Of a stretch of 64,000 nt of DNA, positions 50,902 through 62,984 are shown one piece after another. Source of the DNA: Verticillium longisporum (taxonomy: Eukaryota; Ascomycota; Sordariomycetes; Glomerellales; Plectosphaerellaceae); assembly GCA_019188255.1 (NCBI GenBank), contig JAETXT010000002.1, forward strand, positions 6,937,011 through 7,001,010, written 5' to 3'. The notes beneath the pieces are model-generated. The model did no database searches, was not told where the DNA came from, and saw only the letters and a list, made by a program, of their open reading frames with translations. Made by a program: the position numbers and the translations under genes. Within the stretch, counting starts at the first letter, position 1. Each line of letters opens with the position of its first letter.

Positions 50902-51601
50902 TATTAGTCTAGGTTCTAGGTAACGACTAAAGGTAATATTATCTTAATAGATATAGGGATAATAGAGAGATAAATAGATAAAGGGATATAAGAGGAAGGG
51001 AGAGATAGAAGTCGTTATATCTCGAGAAGGAAGTGTCGGAGGAAGGGACGGATCGAGGATCTTAGTAGCCCTGATTTTTAGCTATAGAATAGTATATTCT
51101 TCGATAAGAACGGAGGTAGGCGTTTTCCGATTAAGTTAATATAAATGCTCGGATTAATCCTAAGGGAGGTATAGCCTATCTTAGAAGATATCCATTTATA
51201 ATAGTTAAGGGCATTGAAATTGGATAGGAATTATTATATTATAGGAAGTAATGATTTTACTTAAAAATGAAGATATATTATTCTTATAAAAACCCTAAAA
51301 AGTAGGTCAGGGGAATTACTCTATATCTAATAGATTGACCCTTAGGGGCTGGGCGTGGATAAGGCGTATAGGCTACCTCTGGATCTGCGGGGAAGTGGAG
51401 TCGGTTCTACTCTAGCTTATAAGCTAAGCTAATAAGAGATAAGAGAAGTTAAACGGTTATTACTGCTTAATAATTCTATAGGATCGTATAAAAAAATACT
51501 ATTATATAGCTCCGCTTTTTCTCTTTCTAATAAGATAGATATTAATATAGTTTAGCTTTTATCTTAGCTACTAGAAGGGTTATAAGACCCTATCTCCTAT
51601 A
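50902..51601. mobile_element. 700-bp insertion resembling a solo LTR of a second family
   Basis: Comparison with an uninterrupted copy shows an exact 700-bp insert flanked by ATATA at 50,897-50,901 and 51,602-51,606. It begins TATTAG and ends CCTATA, as expected for a TG...CA LTR after RIP. It keeps more G+C and more CA/TG than its surroundings. It has no reading frame, and no second copy is in the window. The duplication is in low-complexity sequence, so its exact limits are tentative. Confidence 0.55.
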
Positions 51602-53670
51602 ATATATATTTAGATCTTTTAATAGCTTAGCTTTATATATTTATTAATAGCTCCTTTACTAATAATAAGGACTTTAATTTATAGATTAGATTTATTATCC
51701 TCTTAAATAATAAACGATTTAGTAATTAAGAGAATACCTTTATAATATATAATAATATCCTCTATTAATAATCTATTAAATATAAATAGATTATAAAATT
51801 AATTCTAATTAGCGAAATCTATAATATAATTAATAGCTTCGATATAGTTTATATCCTTAAATAGATACTCGAAGAGATCTATAAATACTTAGATCTATTA
51901 TTCCTAAGGATAATAATATATACTAATAGCTACTTACTCTATTAATATTTAATTTAATTAAGTATAATAGTAAAGAAATACTTAATAATAGATCTTTTAA
52001 TATTATAATAAAGCTATAAAGAATATAAAATTAATAAAATCTATTAAATTACTAGAAATAATAACCTAGCCGATTTAATAATTAAAGGAGTATTAAACCT
52101 AGTATTAGAAGCGCTAATAAACTCTAATAAAGCTATTATTAGAATTAAAAGATAAATTAAATATTAAGAAAAGAATAATTAAAGGGTAAAAGTAAATAAT
52201 ATTAAAAGTAATTAATAAAGCTTAAAAATATATATTCTAGGAATAGTAATATAGTAAAGTAATAGCTCCGAAGAATAGACTAGGGCTTAGAGTCCGAGGA
52301 CTCTAAGCCTAATTACTTAGGAGAGTCCTATTATAAGTAATCGAAGAGCTATAGAATAGTAATATATTTAATTACTTGATATTCTATATTATTAAGACTA
52401 TCTAAGTCTTTATTAAAGTTATTACCCCTTTTAGCCTCCTCCTCTTTAATAATCGATAATATACTTTTAATAATAGTATATTATTTCTTTATATCCTATA
52501 TCCTCTATTAATAGATTATATAATTAGATAATTAGAGAATACTAGAGAAAGGAGCTTATTAGCTTATTCTTCTTATACTAAGCCTTTAAAAACTTTATAA
52601 TAAGCTTAAAGGCGCTTATTAAGCTAAGATAATAATCGTTAAAGCTATAGATATTAGAAAATAGAGATTATAGAAGTTTATATTTATTTATAAGAGTACT
52701 TAAAAGTATATTTATAATATTAAGAGCCCTTAAATTTAAGATTAAAGTAAATACTATTAATATTTACTTTAATTTATTTATTTATAAAATAAAACTTTAA
52801 ATACTTTAAATAGAGGATTTTATAGATACTATTATAGATATACTCTAAAACCTAGATTAATAGCACCTACGATTAATATTAATTAAGTTCTTATATTTTA
52901 CTATTTTCTTAGTAGGAGGGGTAATAAGTATAAGGGCTTTATATTTAGGAGGTATTATCGAGGGAGAGAGAGAGAGAAAGAGAGAGAGAAAGAGAATAGT
53001 AAAAAGGGGGATTTATTAATTATCAGAGCTTTAAAATAGTAGATTAGGCTAGCTAATCTATAATTAAAGTATATAATATAAAGAAGAGGAAAAATAAAAA
53101 GAATAAAATTATTATAAATTATTAATTAAATATATAGGTCCTTAAAATATAGTATTTATTAACTTAGTTTAATAGGATCTATTAATCCTATTTAAAATAT
53201 TTAATCCTATTATTCTTTTTAAAAGCTAATAATAATTATTCCTCTATTAATAATTAATAAACCAATAATTTAAATACTTTAAAAGCTTATATTAAGCTAT
53301 TATAAGAATACTATTTAAATAGCTATTTATTTCCTTTATTAAAGGGCTTAATAACCTATTTCTATTATTTAATTATAGTTTAATTCATTTCCTTAGAGAG
53401 CTATTTAATAGGTAATTCAGCTATTCTATAGTATTAGAGATTAGGGATTTAGCGATTATAGGAATAGTAATATTAAACTATATTTTCCTTATTTTATTTA
53501 TTATTCTCCTATTATTACTTATTTGTATTATTTATTTTATAGATTAGGATAGTAGATCTAATATACTAGAGATTAGAGATTATAAATATACTAGAATAGC
53601 TATTAACCTAGTTAATAGAGCTTAATATTAGTCCCTAAAGTAATCCTATCTATAAAGAAAAGATAGTTAG

Positions 53671-53960
53671 TATTAAATTAATATTAGGGGATTGCCTAGG
53701 TTAGTAATTACTATATAGGATTTATAGATATAGTAATTACTAGGGGCTAGGACTTACTACTCCTAGGAGTACGTAATCTATAGCCTATATAATCTATAAA
53801 TTAGATAGGTACTAGTAATTTAGATAGGTAGTAATGAATTAGAGAGATAGTATTAATAATTATTATAAGTCTTATATTACTAACCCTACTTATTTAGAGC
53901 TCTTAGGTATAGCTTAAGTTATAAATCGGGGTTTATATAAATATTAAAGCCCTCTTAATA
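53671..53960 (+). repeat. Copia LTR (3' LTR of the truncated copy)
   Basis: 290 bp, reverse complement of the 31,407-31,695 type, with RIP-type differences. Confidence 0.8.
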
Positions 53961-55488
53961 CTATTATTATATTTAATTAAATTAAGTATTAATAGAGTAA
54001 ATAGCTATCAATATAGATTACTATCCTAGGTAGTAGTAGATTTAACCGTTTATAAATCTCTATAAGCATCTATTTAAGGATATAAGCTATATTAAAGCTC
54101 CTAACTATATTATAGATTTTACTAATTAGAATTAACTATATAACCTATTTATATTCAATAGATTATTAATAAAGGCTATTATTATTTATTATAAAGGCAT
54201 TCTCTTAATTATTAGATTATTTATTATTTAGGAGGATAATAAATCTAATCTATAAATTAAAATCTGTATTATTAGCGAAGGAGCTATTAATAAATACGTA
54301 AAGCTAGGCTATTAAGAGATCTAAGTATATATAATTAAAGCTATAGCTTATATTAACGATCTACTATTATATACGTTTATTAAGCTATTTATAATTATCC
54401 TCCTATAAGTTCTTAGCTTAAACTATAATAGAGAAATCGAAGGCGACCTTTAATTAGTAAATTAATATAATATAAATATTACGAGGTCTTTAGGCGATAT
54501 ATTATTACTCTAAGCTTATTATCCCTAATATTACTAGCTCTAAATAATTATTTCAACCTTTCTATTATATTATTAGATTATTAGCTCTAACTTTAATAAT
54601 ATAGCTATTAAAGATATTTTTAAATTCTATATTAAGAATAGAAATAGGCTTTACTTAGAAGCTATTATTATCGAGCTCTATTTATTCTTTTTATATAAAT
54701 ATAGGCTCTCCGAAGTTAAGAGAATCGTTAATTTATATCCTAATTAATCTAAAGCCCTCTCTAGCTCTAATTAGAAGTAAATATAGATCGTAGCCTATTA
54801 GAATAGCGTTTAAGCGCTCTCTATAATAGCGCTAATAGGTTATAAACTAATAGAGACCTAATTCTATAATACTATAGAATAGCTTTATAATATAGAAGAT
54901 AATCCCTTCTTAGTATTTATATTATAGCTCCTTAGGAATATGTAGGAGAACGTTATATAGTAGATCTATAGCGTTCTAAGTATAGGCTTAATTAATATCC
55001 TAAAATATTAGCTAATAGCTATATTACTATAATATTAGAGTAATTACTAGAATTAGCTAGTAATTATAGTATATAATCGTAAATATTATATTAATAGTAT
55101 TATCTTTTCTTAGTTACTATAGTCTTAAACTATTAATCTTAACTTCTTATAAAAGACGTAAAGGAGACCTTTTACTTCTTTTATAAAACGGTATCTAAAG
55201 ATCCTAATACTTAGGAACTTAGATCTCCTAATTAATATAATTATTCTAGCTATTAGGAGTAAATCGATTTCCTCTTAATTAGATTATTTAAATAGCTTCC
55301 TAGGGGTTATTATTCTACCCTTATTATATAATTAAATAGCTAGATTATAACCCTATTATTCCCTCTTAATAATAAATTAATATTCGATCTCTAAAGTCCT
55401 AATTATATTATTTTTATAATCTATTAAATCCGCTTATAATAGATTTATAGTTTTTATTAACTTCCTAGGTCTTCTATATTATTATAAT
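53961..55488 (-). mobile_element. Minus-strand copia copy, left part (RNase H and RT), host of the nested copy
   Basis: Matches about 33,489-35,010 of copia copy 1 in the same orientation. It carries RNase H and reverse transcriptase sequence on the minus strand; the RT N-D-T site lies near 54,720. It is interrupted at 55,488 by the plus-strand copy and resumes at 62,985. Confidence 0.8.
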
Positions 55489-55776
55489 TATTAAACTAAT
55501 ATTAGGGGATTGCCTAGATCGGTAATTACTATATAGGATTTACTAATATAGTAATTACCGGGGCTAGGATTTATAGCTCTTAGGAGTATATAATTCATAG
55601 CTTACGTAATCGGTAAATTAGACGGGTATATCTAATTTATATAAGTAATAGTAATTTAGAGAAATAGTATTAATTATATTATAAGTCTTATATTACCTAC
55701 CCTACCTATTTAGAGCTCTTAGGTATAGCTAAAGTAATAAATTAGGGTTTATATAAATAATAAAGCCCTCTTAATA
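55489..55776 (+). repeat. 5' LTR of nested copia copy 2
   Basis: 288 bp, 5' member of the LTR pair, next to the left ATAAT target duplication. It is strongly RIPped. Confidence 0.85.
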
Positions 55777-58129
55777 TTAATTAATATTATATTTAATATA
55801 ATATAGTACAGCTAGAGCTAGAGAAGTTAAGATCGATCCTATAGATAGTAAACTCGCTATATATAAGCTTATCGGTTATACTTTATAAATAATAGTCAAA
55901 GTACTATTTACTTTAAATACTTTAAGACTCTTATAAGAGCTTTATAATAAGGAAACCCTTTATTATATAATCTATAGGAGTACTATCTACTTTAAATATC
56001 TTAGGACTCCTATACCTAAGATTACTACTTAGGCTATATTACTAGCTATTAACCTAATAAACGAAGCTCTATAGAATAGTTAATTAGCTATAATAGAGCT
56101 TTAATAGAATAGCGATAATAAGCTCTTCGGACTATAGATATAGCTCTATAATAGAGCTAGAGAGCGCTAAAAAGATATAATAGGAGTTTAATAGTATTCT
56201 AGAAGAACTTAGTATATTATACTTAATATAGAAGGTTAAGAAGGGTCTTAATATCGACTTTATTATTAATAGGGTAGAATTATAATTCCCTAGATTACTA
56301 GAATTAATATCTATAGAGCTTAAGAACGCTTAGATCCTTAAAGTAATAAATATATATAGAACTATAAAGGGAGTTTACTTCTTAGAGGTATTTATTAAGG
56401 ACTTCTAGGGCTAGACTAAAGAGGACTTTAACTCCTATAATTTAACGATTACTCGAGTACTAAAGGTATATCTAATAGAGTATAGGATCCCTCTTCTAAG
56501 AGCAATAAACGTTAAGATATCGAAGAGACTAATATTAATACTCTTATAGGAAGAGATATCTTATATAATAGAGTTAATTACTATTAATTAGGACTTACTA
56601 CTTTAAGGAATAAAGGAATAGGGAAATTAATAGGATAATAAATAGTAATCTATAGGGAATATTTAATTATCCTAAATTTAAGAACTATAAATAGGGAAGA
56701 TAGATCCCTAATAGCCCTTAGTTCTAGGATTATCTAATTAATAGAGTAGATAATCTAGCTAATACGAGATTTTACTTTAATTATAAAGAAATAAGACTTT
56801 ACCTTTAAATATTATTTAAAACCTATTACTTTAATATTACGCTCTACTATTATATAAATCGATTAATTTATTAATTAATAGATCTCTAATTAAGTAATTT
56901 ATATTACTATAGAATAAAGAGAGTAATTATTCTAAAAAGACCTATAATATCCTTAATAATAAGATAAAGATATTTATAAACGTTTATAAACTATTATAAA
57001 TCTAATATATATAGCTTTATATATTCTTCCTAAATATATTTTTAAAGTATATATAACCTTTCTTCTTAAAATATATAAACTAAAATATATAATTCTAATA
57101 AATATATTTAATAATTAAATAAGAATTTAATTCGGATATTAATAGAGTATAGTATTATATAGATTAGAGTTTAAGAATATTCTATTCTATAATAATAGAA
57201 ATTAATAATATAGGAAAGCTATAAATAGAAGTTCTATAAATCCTTCTAGATAGACTTTAATAATACTAAAGAGTACTTAGCTCTATATTTAAAGATGAGA
57301 TTTATTTTTATATAAATACTCTAAAAGTAGTTTAAGGTACTCTAGAGCTAAAGATTATATTAATAAAGCTAGAGCGATCTTTTAATATTCTATTTATATA
57401 GTTTAAGAGTATATTAAAGGTAGAAAAGAATATTAGGATGCTTAGATACTTCTATATTAATAGATACTATAGAAGCGGATATCGTTAAACTAATAGAAGG
57501 GGAGATCGAAGAGAGTAGCTAATATATAGAATTAATAATTATTAATAAAGTAGAATACGTAAATATTAGATATATTTAAAACTAGATTATAGATCGATAA
57601 AGTATTCTCTTAAGGAATAATAATACTTAAAGGAGTAATAGAAATATATATAAGAAGTATATAGAGATTAATAGAAGGGATATTAATAGTTTCTAATATT
57701 AATAGTTTCTAATATTAATACGACCTTTTAAGAATTCGGAATTAGATAATCCTACTTCTAAAGAGCTAGGAATAGACGATATTTATAGGATTAAGCTAGA
57801 AAACGAATTAATAAATACTTATATTATATACTTCTTAATAAATATATCGTTTTAATATAGAATTAAAGGGAATAGGTTAAAGCTTAAAATAATAGCTCTA
57901 ATAGAATAGCTCTTTACTTAGTATTAGATTAATAGTACTTCTATTTAATATAGTATTATCCTTAATATAAATATAATATTAATTTCTATAATAGGAGCTT
58001 TATAAATAAAGGTCTTAATAGCTCTAATACTAAGCTTAATAGTTAATAAATAGGGAAAAGAAGCTAGAATAAGATTCGGAGTAGGAAATCCTATTTCTAT
58101 AATAGAGGAATTTATTATTATAATATTAA

Positions 58130-61100
58130 TTAAGAGAATTACGTTCTATATTATCCTAATAGATACCCTATTCCTCCTTTATATTATGGATATAGACGAT
58201 CTCGGAGTCTATTAAGATACTATATACAATAAGCTAATAAACCGTATTAAAGACATCTAAGAGTATATACTTATTTTTCGTAAATAGGGCTATTTATAGT
58301 TCTTCCTAGATATAAAGATTTATATTAGCTCTAGGATTATATATATAATAAGGATAGAGAATAATAGAATAGTATTTTTAATAGAAATAGAGCTCTAATA
58401 TATTTATAAATAATTTAATTATTTATCTATAGAGAAGCTATAGAATTTACTCTAAAGAATAGATTATAATATAAATCGGGATATTCTAGAGCTAATAAAT
58501 CGCTTCTATTATTATTATTAAATTAAAGGGAAATCTCTATAATATTTTAAGTTTATTCTAAAATTAAATATCGACTTTAATTATAAGATTTTAATCGACA
58601 TTATATACTTAGATAAAAAGCTTATTCTTTATATAATCGATATAAGTATAGGATTCTAGTCTATAACTTTTATTCCTAATTTCATAGCTCATATAATATA
58701 GGAAGCCTTTAAAAAGTATTAATTAAATACCTATTTAGGGCCTCTAGATATCGTAATTATTAATACTAGAACGAATTTTACTTCTATAGAATTTAGGGCT
58801 AAGGTATACCTCCTAAGTATAACCTATTATTAGATCCCTATAAAGGCCTATTAATTAATTAACAAGGTTAAGAGCTATTATAAGCTAATTTATAGAATAT
58901 ATAAGATCTTAAAAGTAGAATCTCGTAATATAAGCCTAGAATTACTACTTTAAGGAATAGTAAAAGTAATAAATAATACTATTAAGCCTAATAGATTAAT
59001 ACCTATATTACTTATATTTAGAATAATACTTAGAATTACTATTAATATAGTACTTACTATAAACTAGATATAATATATTAAAGTAATTAATAAAGTAATA
59101 GTAGAGCTTTAGTAAATAATCGCTAAATAGAAGGTTAATAATACTCTTAATATATATAATAGACTAGATACTAAATAGTTACTACCGAGATCGCTAGAAC
59201 TAAGAAGTAATATTCTTATATTTAGAGAGTAAGAGAAATAGATAAGTCTTTATAAGATTATCTGAATTTCTAATATAATAGTTATAATCGATATAAGTAA
59301 TAGCTTAATAGAATTTAGAGGAATATATATTAAACTATATAATAGATCGCTAGATTAAGAGATTAGGGAGATAATAATAATTCGAACTCTAGAGATCCTA
59401 GAACTATTTAAATACTTAGAGCTAATTCTACTATAATAATATAGGAGACCTAGGAAGTTAATAAATATTATAAATCTATTATAAATAGCTTTACGGATTA
59501 TAAGAGTAATATAACTAGGACTTTATAGATTAAATACTAATCTATTATTAAAAGGGAATAATAGGATTACGACCTCGCTATTTAATTATATAATAAAAGT
59601 AGAATAACGACCCCTAGAAAGCTATTTAAATAGTCTAATTAGGAGGAAATCGACTTACTCCTAATAGCTAGAGTAATTATACTAATTAAGAGATCTATAT
59701 TCCTTAGTATTAAGATCTTTAGATATTAGCTTATAAGAGAGGTAAAAGGCCTCCCTTAAGCTCTATATAAGAAGTTAAAATTAATACTTTAAGGATATAA
59801 TAACTAGGAGAAGATAACCCTATTAACGTAATCGCTTACGATTATATACTATAGCTAATAATTAATCCTAGTAATTACTTTAATACTATAATAATATAGC
59901 TATTAATTAATACTCTATAATATTAATTAAGCCTATACTTAGAGTACTATAGATCTACTATATAACGTTCTCCTATATATTCCTAAGGAGCTATAATATA
60001 GATACTTAGAAGGAATTACCTTCTATATTATAAAGCCGCTCTATAATATTATAGAATTAAGTCTCCATTAGTTTATAATTTATTAATATTATTATAGAGA
60101 ATACTTAAATGCTATTCTAATAAGCTATAATCTATATTTACTCTTAATTAGAGCTAGAGAGAGCTTTAGTCTAATTAGAATATAGATTAACGATACCCTT
60201 AACCTCGGAGAGCCTATATTTATATAAAAAGAATAAATAAAGTTCGAAAACGCTAGCTTCTAGGCGAAGCTTACTTCTATCCTTAATATAAGTTCTAAAG
60301 GTATCTTTAATAGCTATATTATTAAAATCGGAATTAAAGATCTTATAATTTAATAAAAAGGCTAAAGTAATCGTCTAAAGCTAGTAACCCTAGGGATAGC
60401 GAGCTTAGAATAGTAATATATTACTTAGACAGCTTATAATACTTATATTACTTTAATCTATTAATTAGAAGTAACCTTCGATTTCTCTATTATAGCCTAA
60501 GCTAAGAATATATAAAAGGATAACTTTAAATAGTTTAATAAATATATATAATAATAGATCGCTAATATAAGCTATAGCCTAAATTATATATACTTTAATC
60601 TCTTAATAGCCTAGCTTTATATATTTATTAATAGCTCTTTCGCTAATAATAAGGACTTTAATTTATAGATCGGATTTATTATCCTCCTTAATAATAAATA
60701 TTCCTACGATTAGGAGAAAGCCTTTATAATATATAGTAATATCTTCTATTAATAATCTATTAAATATAAATAGATTATATATTTAATTCTAATTAGCGAA
60801 ATCTATAATATAATTAATAGCTTTAATATAGTTTATATCCTTAAATAGATGCTCTAAGAGATCTATAAATACTTAGAACTATTATTCTTATAGATAATTA
60901 TCTATACCGATAATTACTCGTTCTACTAATACTTTATTTAATTAAATATAATAGTAGAGAAATATTTAATAATAAATCTTATAATATTATAATAAAGCTA
61001 TAAGGAATACGAAATCGATGAAATTTATTAGATCGCTAGAAGCGATAACCCTATAGATTTAATAATTAAGGGAGCGCTAAACTAAGTACTAGAAGCGCTA

Positions 61101-61150
61101 ATAAGCTCTAACGAAATTATAATTAGGATTAAAGAATAAATTAAACGTTA
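58130..61150 (+). pseudogene. Copia pol relic: integrase, reverse transcriptase, RNase H
   Basis: Stops are read as Gln. Integrase: an HHCC-type region at about 58,400-58,520, then LIDIIYLD near 58,600, IINTRTNF near 58,757 (family V-T-D-x-G-x-N-F) and NKVKSYY near 58,865 (family GKVERYH). The end, EFRGIYIKLY near 59,300, fits the NFRSTxVKPY signature of this copia group. Reverse transcriptase: IQINDTLNLGEP at 60,180-60,215 (family LQTDDT). RNase H: LYIFINSSFANNKD near 60,615 (family FVDGSFANN), IYTDNYS near 60,910 and NPIDLIIK near 61,050. Asp-to-Asn and Glu-to-Lys changes at catalytic positions are G-to-A transitions, as RIP produces. It is non-functional. Confidence 0.85.
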
Positions 61151-62696
61151 AAAAAAGAATAATTAAAGGGTAAGGGTAATTATTATTAATAAAAATATAA
61201 TAAAGCCTAAAAACGAGTACCCTAGAAGCAAAAACGATAATTCTATAATTAGTAAAATAGTAAAGTAATTATTCTATAAAGCGGACTAGGCCTCGGAACC
61301 TAAAGAATCCGAATTTATTTATTCTAGCGAGTTCTATTAGAGGTAATTAAAGAGCTAGAGAGCTATAGCCCGCTTAGCTACTTTATAGTCGGTATTATTA
61401 AGACTATTAAGGTCTTTATTAAAGTCGTTACCCCCCTTCGCCTCCTCCTCCTTAATAATTATTAATATACCCTTTATAATAGTATATTACTTCTCTATAT
61501 CCTATATCCCCTATTAATTAATTATATAATTAGATAATTAAGTAAATAATATATAAAGAGAGCTTATTAATTTATTATTTTTATTTTAAATAGCTAAAAA
61601 CTTTATAGCGGGCTTAAATGCTTTAATTAGATTATAAATAATAATTATTAAAACTATAGATACTAGAAAATAGAGATCGCGAAAGTTTATATTAGTTTAT
61701 AAGAGTACTTAGAGGTATATTTATAGTAATAGGAGCCCTTAAGCTCTAAATCGTAGTATATACTCTTAGCGCTAACTTTAGTTTACTTATTAACGAGATA
61801 AGACTTTAAGTACCCTAAATAGGGGACCTTATAGATATTACTATAGATATATACTATATTCTAGATTAATAGCTCCTATAATTAATATTAATTATATTCT
61901 TATACTTCGCTATTCTCTTAGTAGGAGGGGTAATAGGCGTAAGGGCTTTATAATTAAGTAGTATTATCGAGGCTAGGGACGAGAGAAAGAGAGAGAGAAA
62001 GAGAATAATAAAAAAGGGGATTTATTAATTATCGAAGCTCTAAAATAGGAGATTAAGCTAGTTAACCTATAATTAAAGAATCGATATAGGGAAGAGGAAA
62101 AAAGTAAAAGGAATAAAGTTACTATAATTTACTAATTAGATATATAGATCCCTAGAGTATAGTATTTATTAAGCTAGCTTAATAGGATCTATTAATTCTA
62201 TTTAAGTAGTTTAATCCTATTATTCCTATTAAAAGGCTAATAAAGGGTAATAATAATTATTCTTCTACCCTTAATTAATGAATTAGCGATTTAGAGACTT
62301 TAAGAGCGTATATCTAGCTATTATAAAAGCGCTATTTAATTAGCTATTTATTTCCTTTATTAAAGAGCTTAAAGGCTTATTCCTATTATTTAATTATAAT
62401 TTAATTCGTTTCCTTAGAAAGCTATTTAATAGCTAGTTTAACTAATCCGTAGCGCTAAGGATTAGGGATTTAGCATTTATGAGAATAATAATATTAAACT
62501 ATATTTTCCTTATTCTATCTATTATTCTCCTATTATTATTTATTTATTTATTTATTTATTTTATAGATTAAGATAGTAGATCTAATATACTAGAGACTAG
62601 AGGATTATAAGTATATTAGAGTAGCTATTAACCTAGGTAATAGAGCCCGATATTAGTCCCTAAAGTAAATCCTATCTATAAAGAAAAGATAGCTAG

Positions 62697-62984
62697 TATT
62701 AAACTAATATTAGGGGATTGCCTAGGTCGGTAATTACTATATAGGATTCACCGATATAGTAACTATTAGGGCTAGGATTTATAGCTCTTAGGAGTACGTA
62801 ATTCATAGTTTACGTAATTAGTAAATTAGATAGGTATATCTAGTTTATATAGGTAGCGGTGATTTAGAGAGATAGTATTAATTATATTATAAGTCTTATG
62901 TTACCTACCCTACCTATTTAGAGCTCTTAGGCATAGCTAAAGTAATGAATTAGGGTTTATATATATAGTAAAGCCCTCTTAATA
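62697..62984 (+). repeat. 3' LTR of nested copia copy 2
   Basis: 288 bp, 3' member of the LTR pair, next to the right ATAAT target duplication. It retains a few CA/TG sites, for example GATTCACCG, and so is somewhat less RIPped than its 5' partner. Confidence 0.85.

Larger units (their letters stand above)
50525..53960 (+). mobile_element. 5'-truncated Ty1/copia copy: end of RT, RNase H and 3' LTR, split by an insertion
   Basis: Sequence from about 50,525 to 50,901 and from 51,602 to 53,670 matches the 3' half of the copy at 55,489-62,984, followed by the LTR at 53,671-53,960. RNase H lies at about 51,615-52,090. The copy is interrupted by a 700-bp insertion at 50,902-51,601. The LTR end abuts sequence of a minus-strand copy in its RNase H region, suggesting this copy inserted into, or recombined with, that element. 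Confidence 0.7.
55489..62984 (+). mobile_element. Full-length Ty1/copia LTR retrotransposon, RIP-inactivated, nested (copy 2)
   Basis: LTRs of 288 bp at 55,489-55,776 and 62,697-62,984 bound a 7,496-bp element. The flanks are ATAAT (55,484-55,488) and ATAAT (62,985-62,989), a 5-bp target duplication. The sequence on the two sides joins to match copy 1 near 35,010, so this copy sits inside a minus-strand copy of its own family. Coding order on the plus strand is gag/protease (about 55.8-58.2 kb), integrase, reverse transcriptase and RNase H, i.e. copia. Every frame is full of TAG/TAA. Confidence 0.9.
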
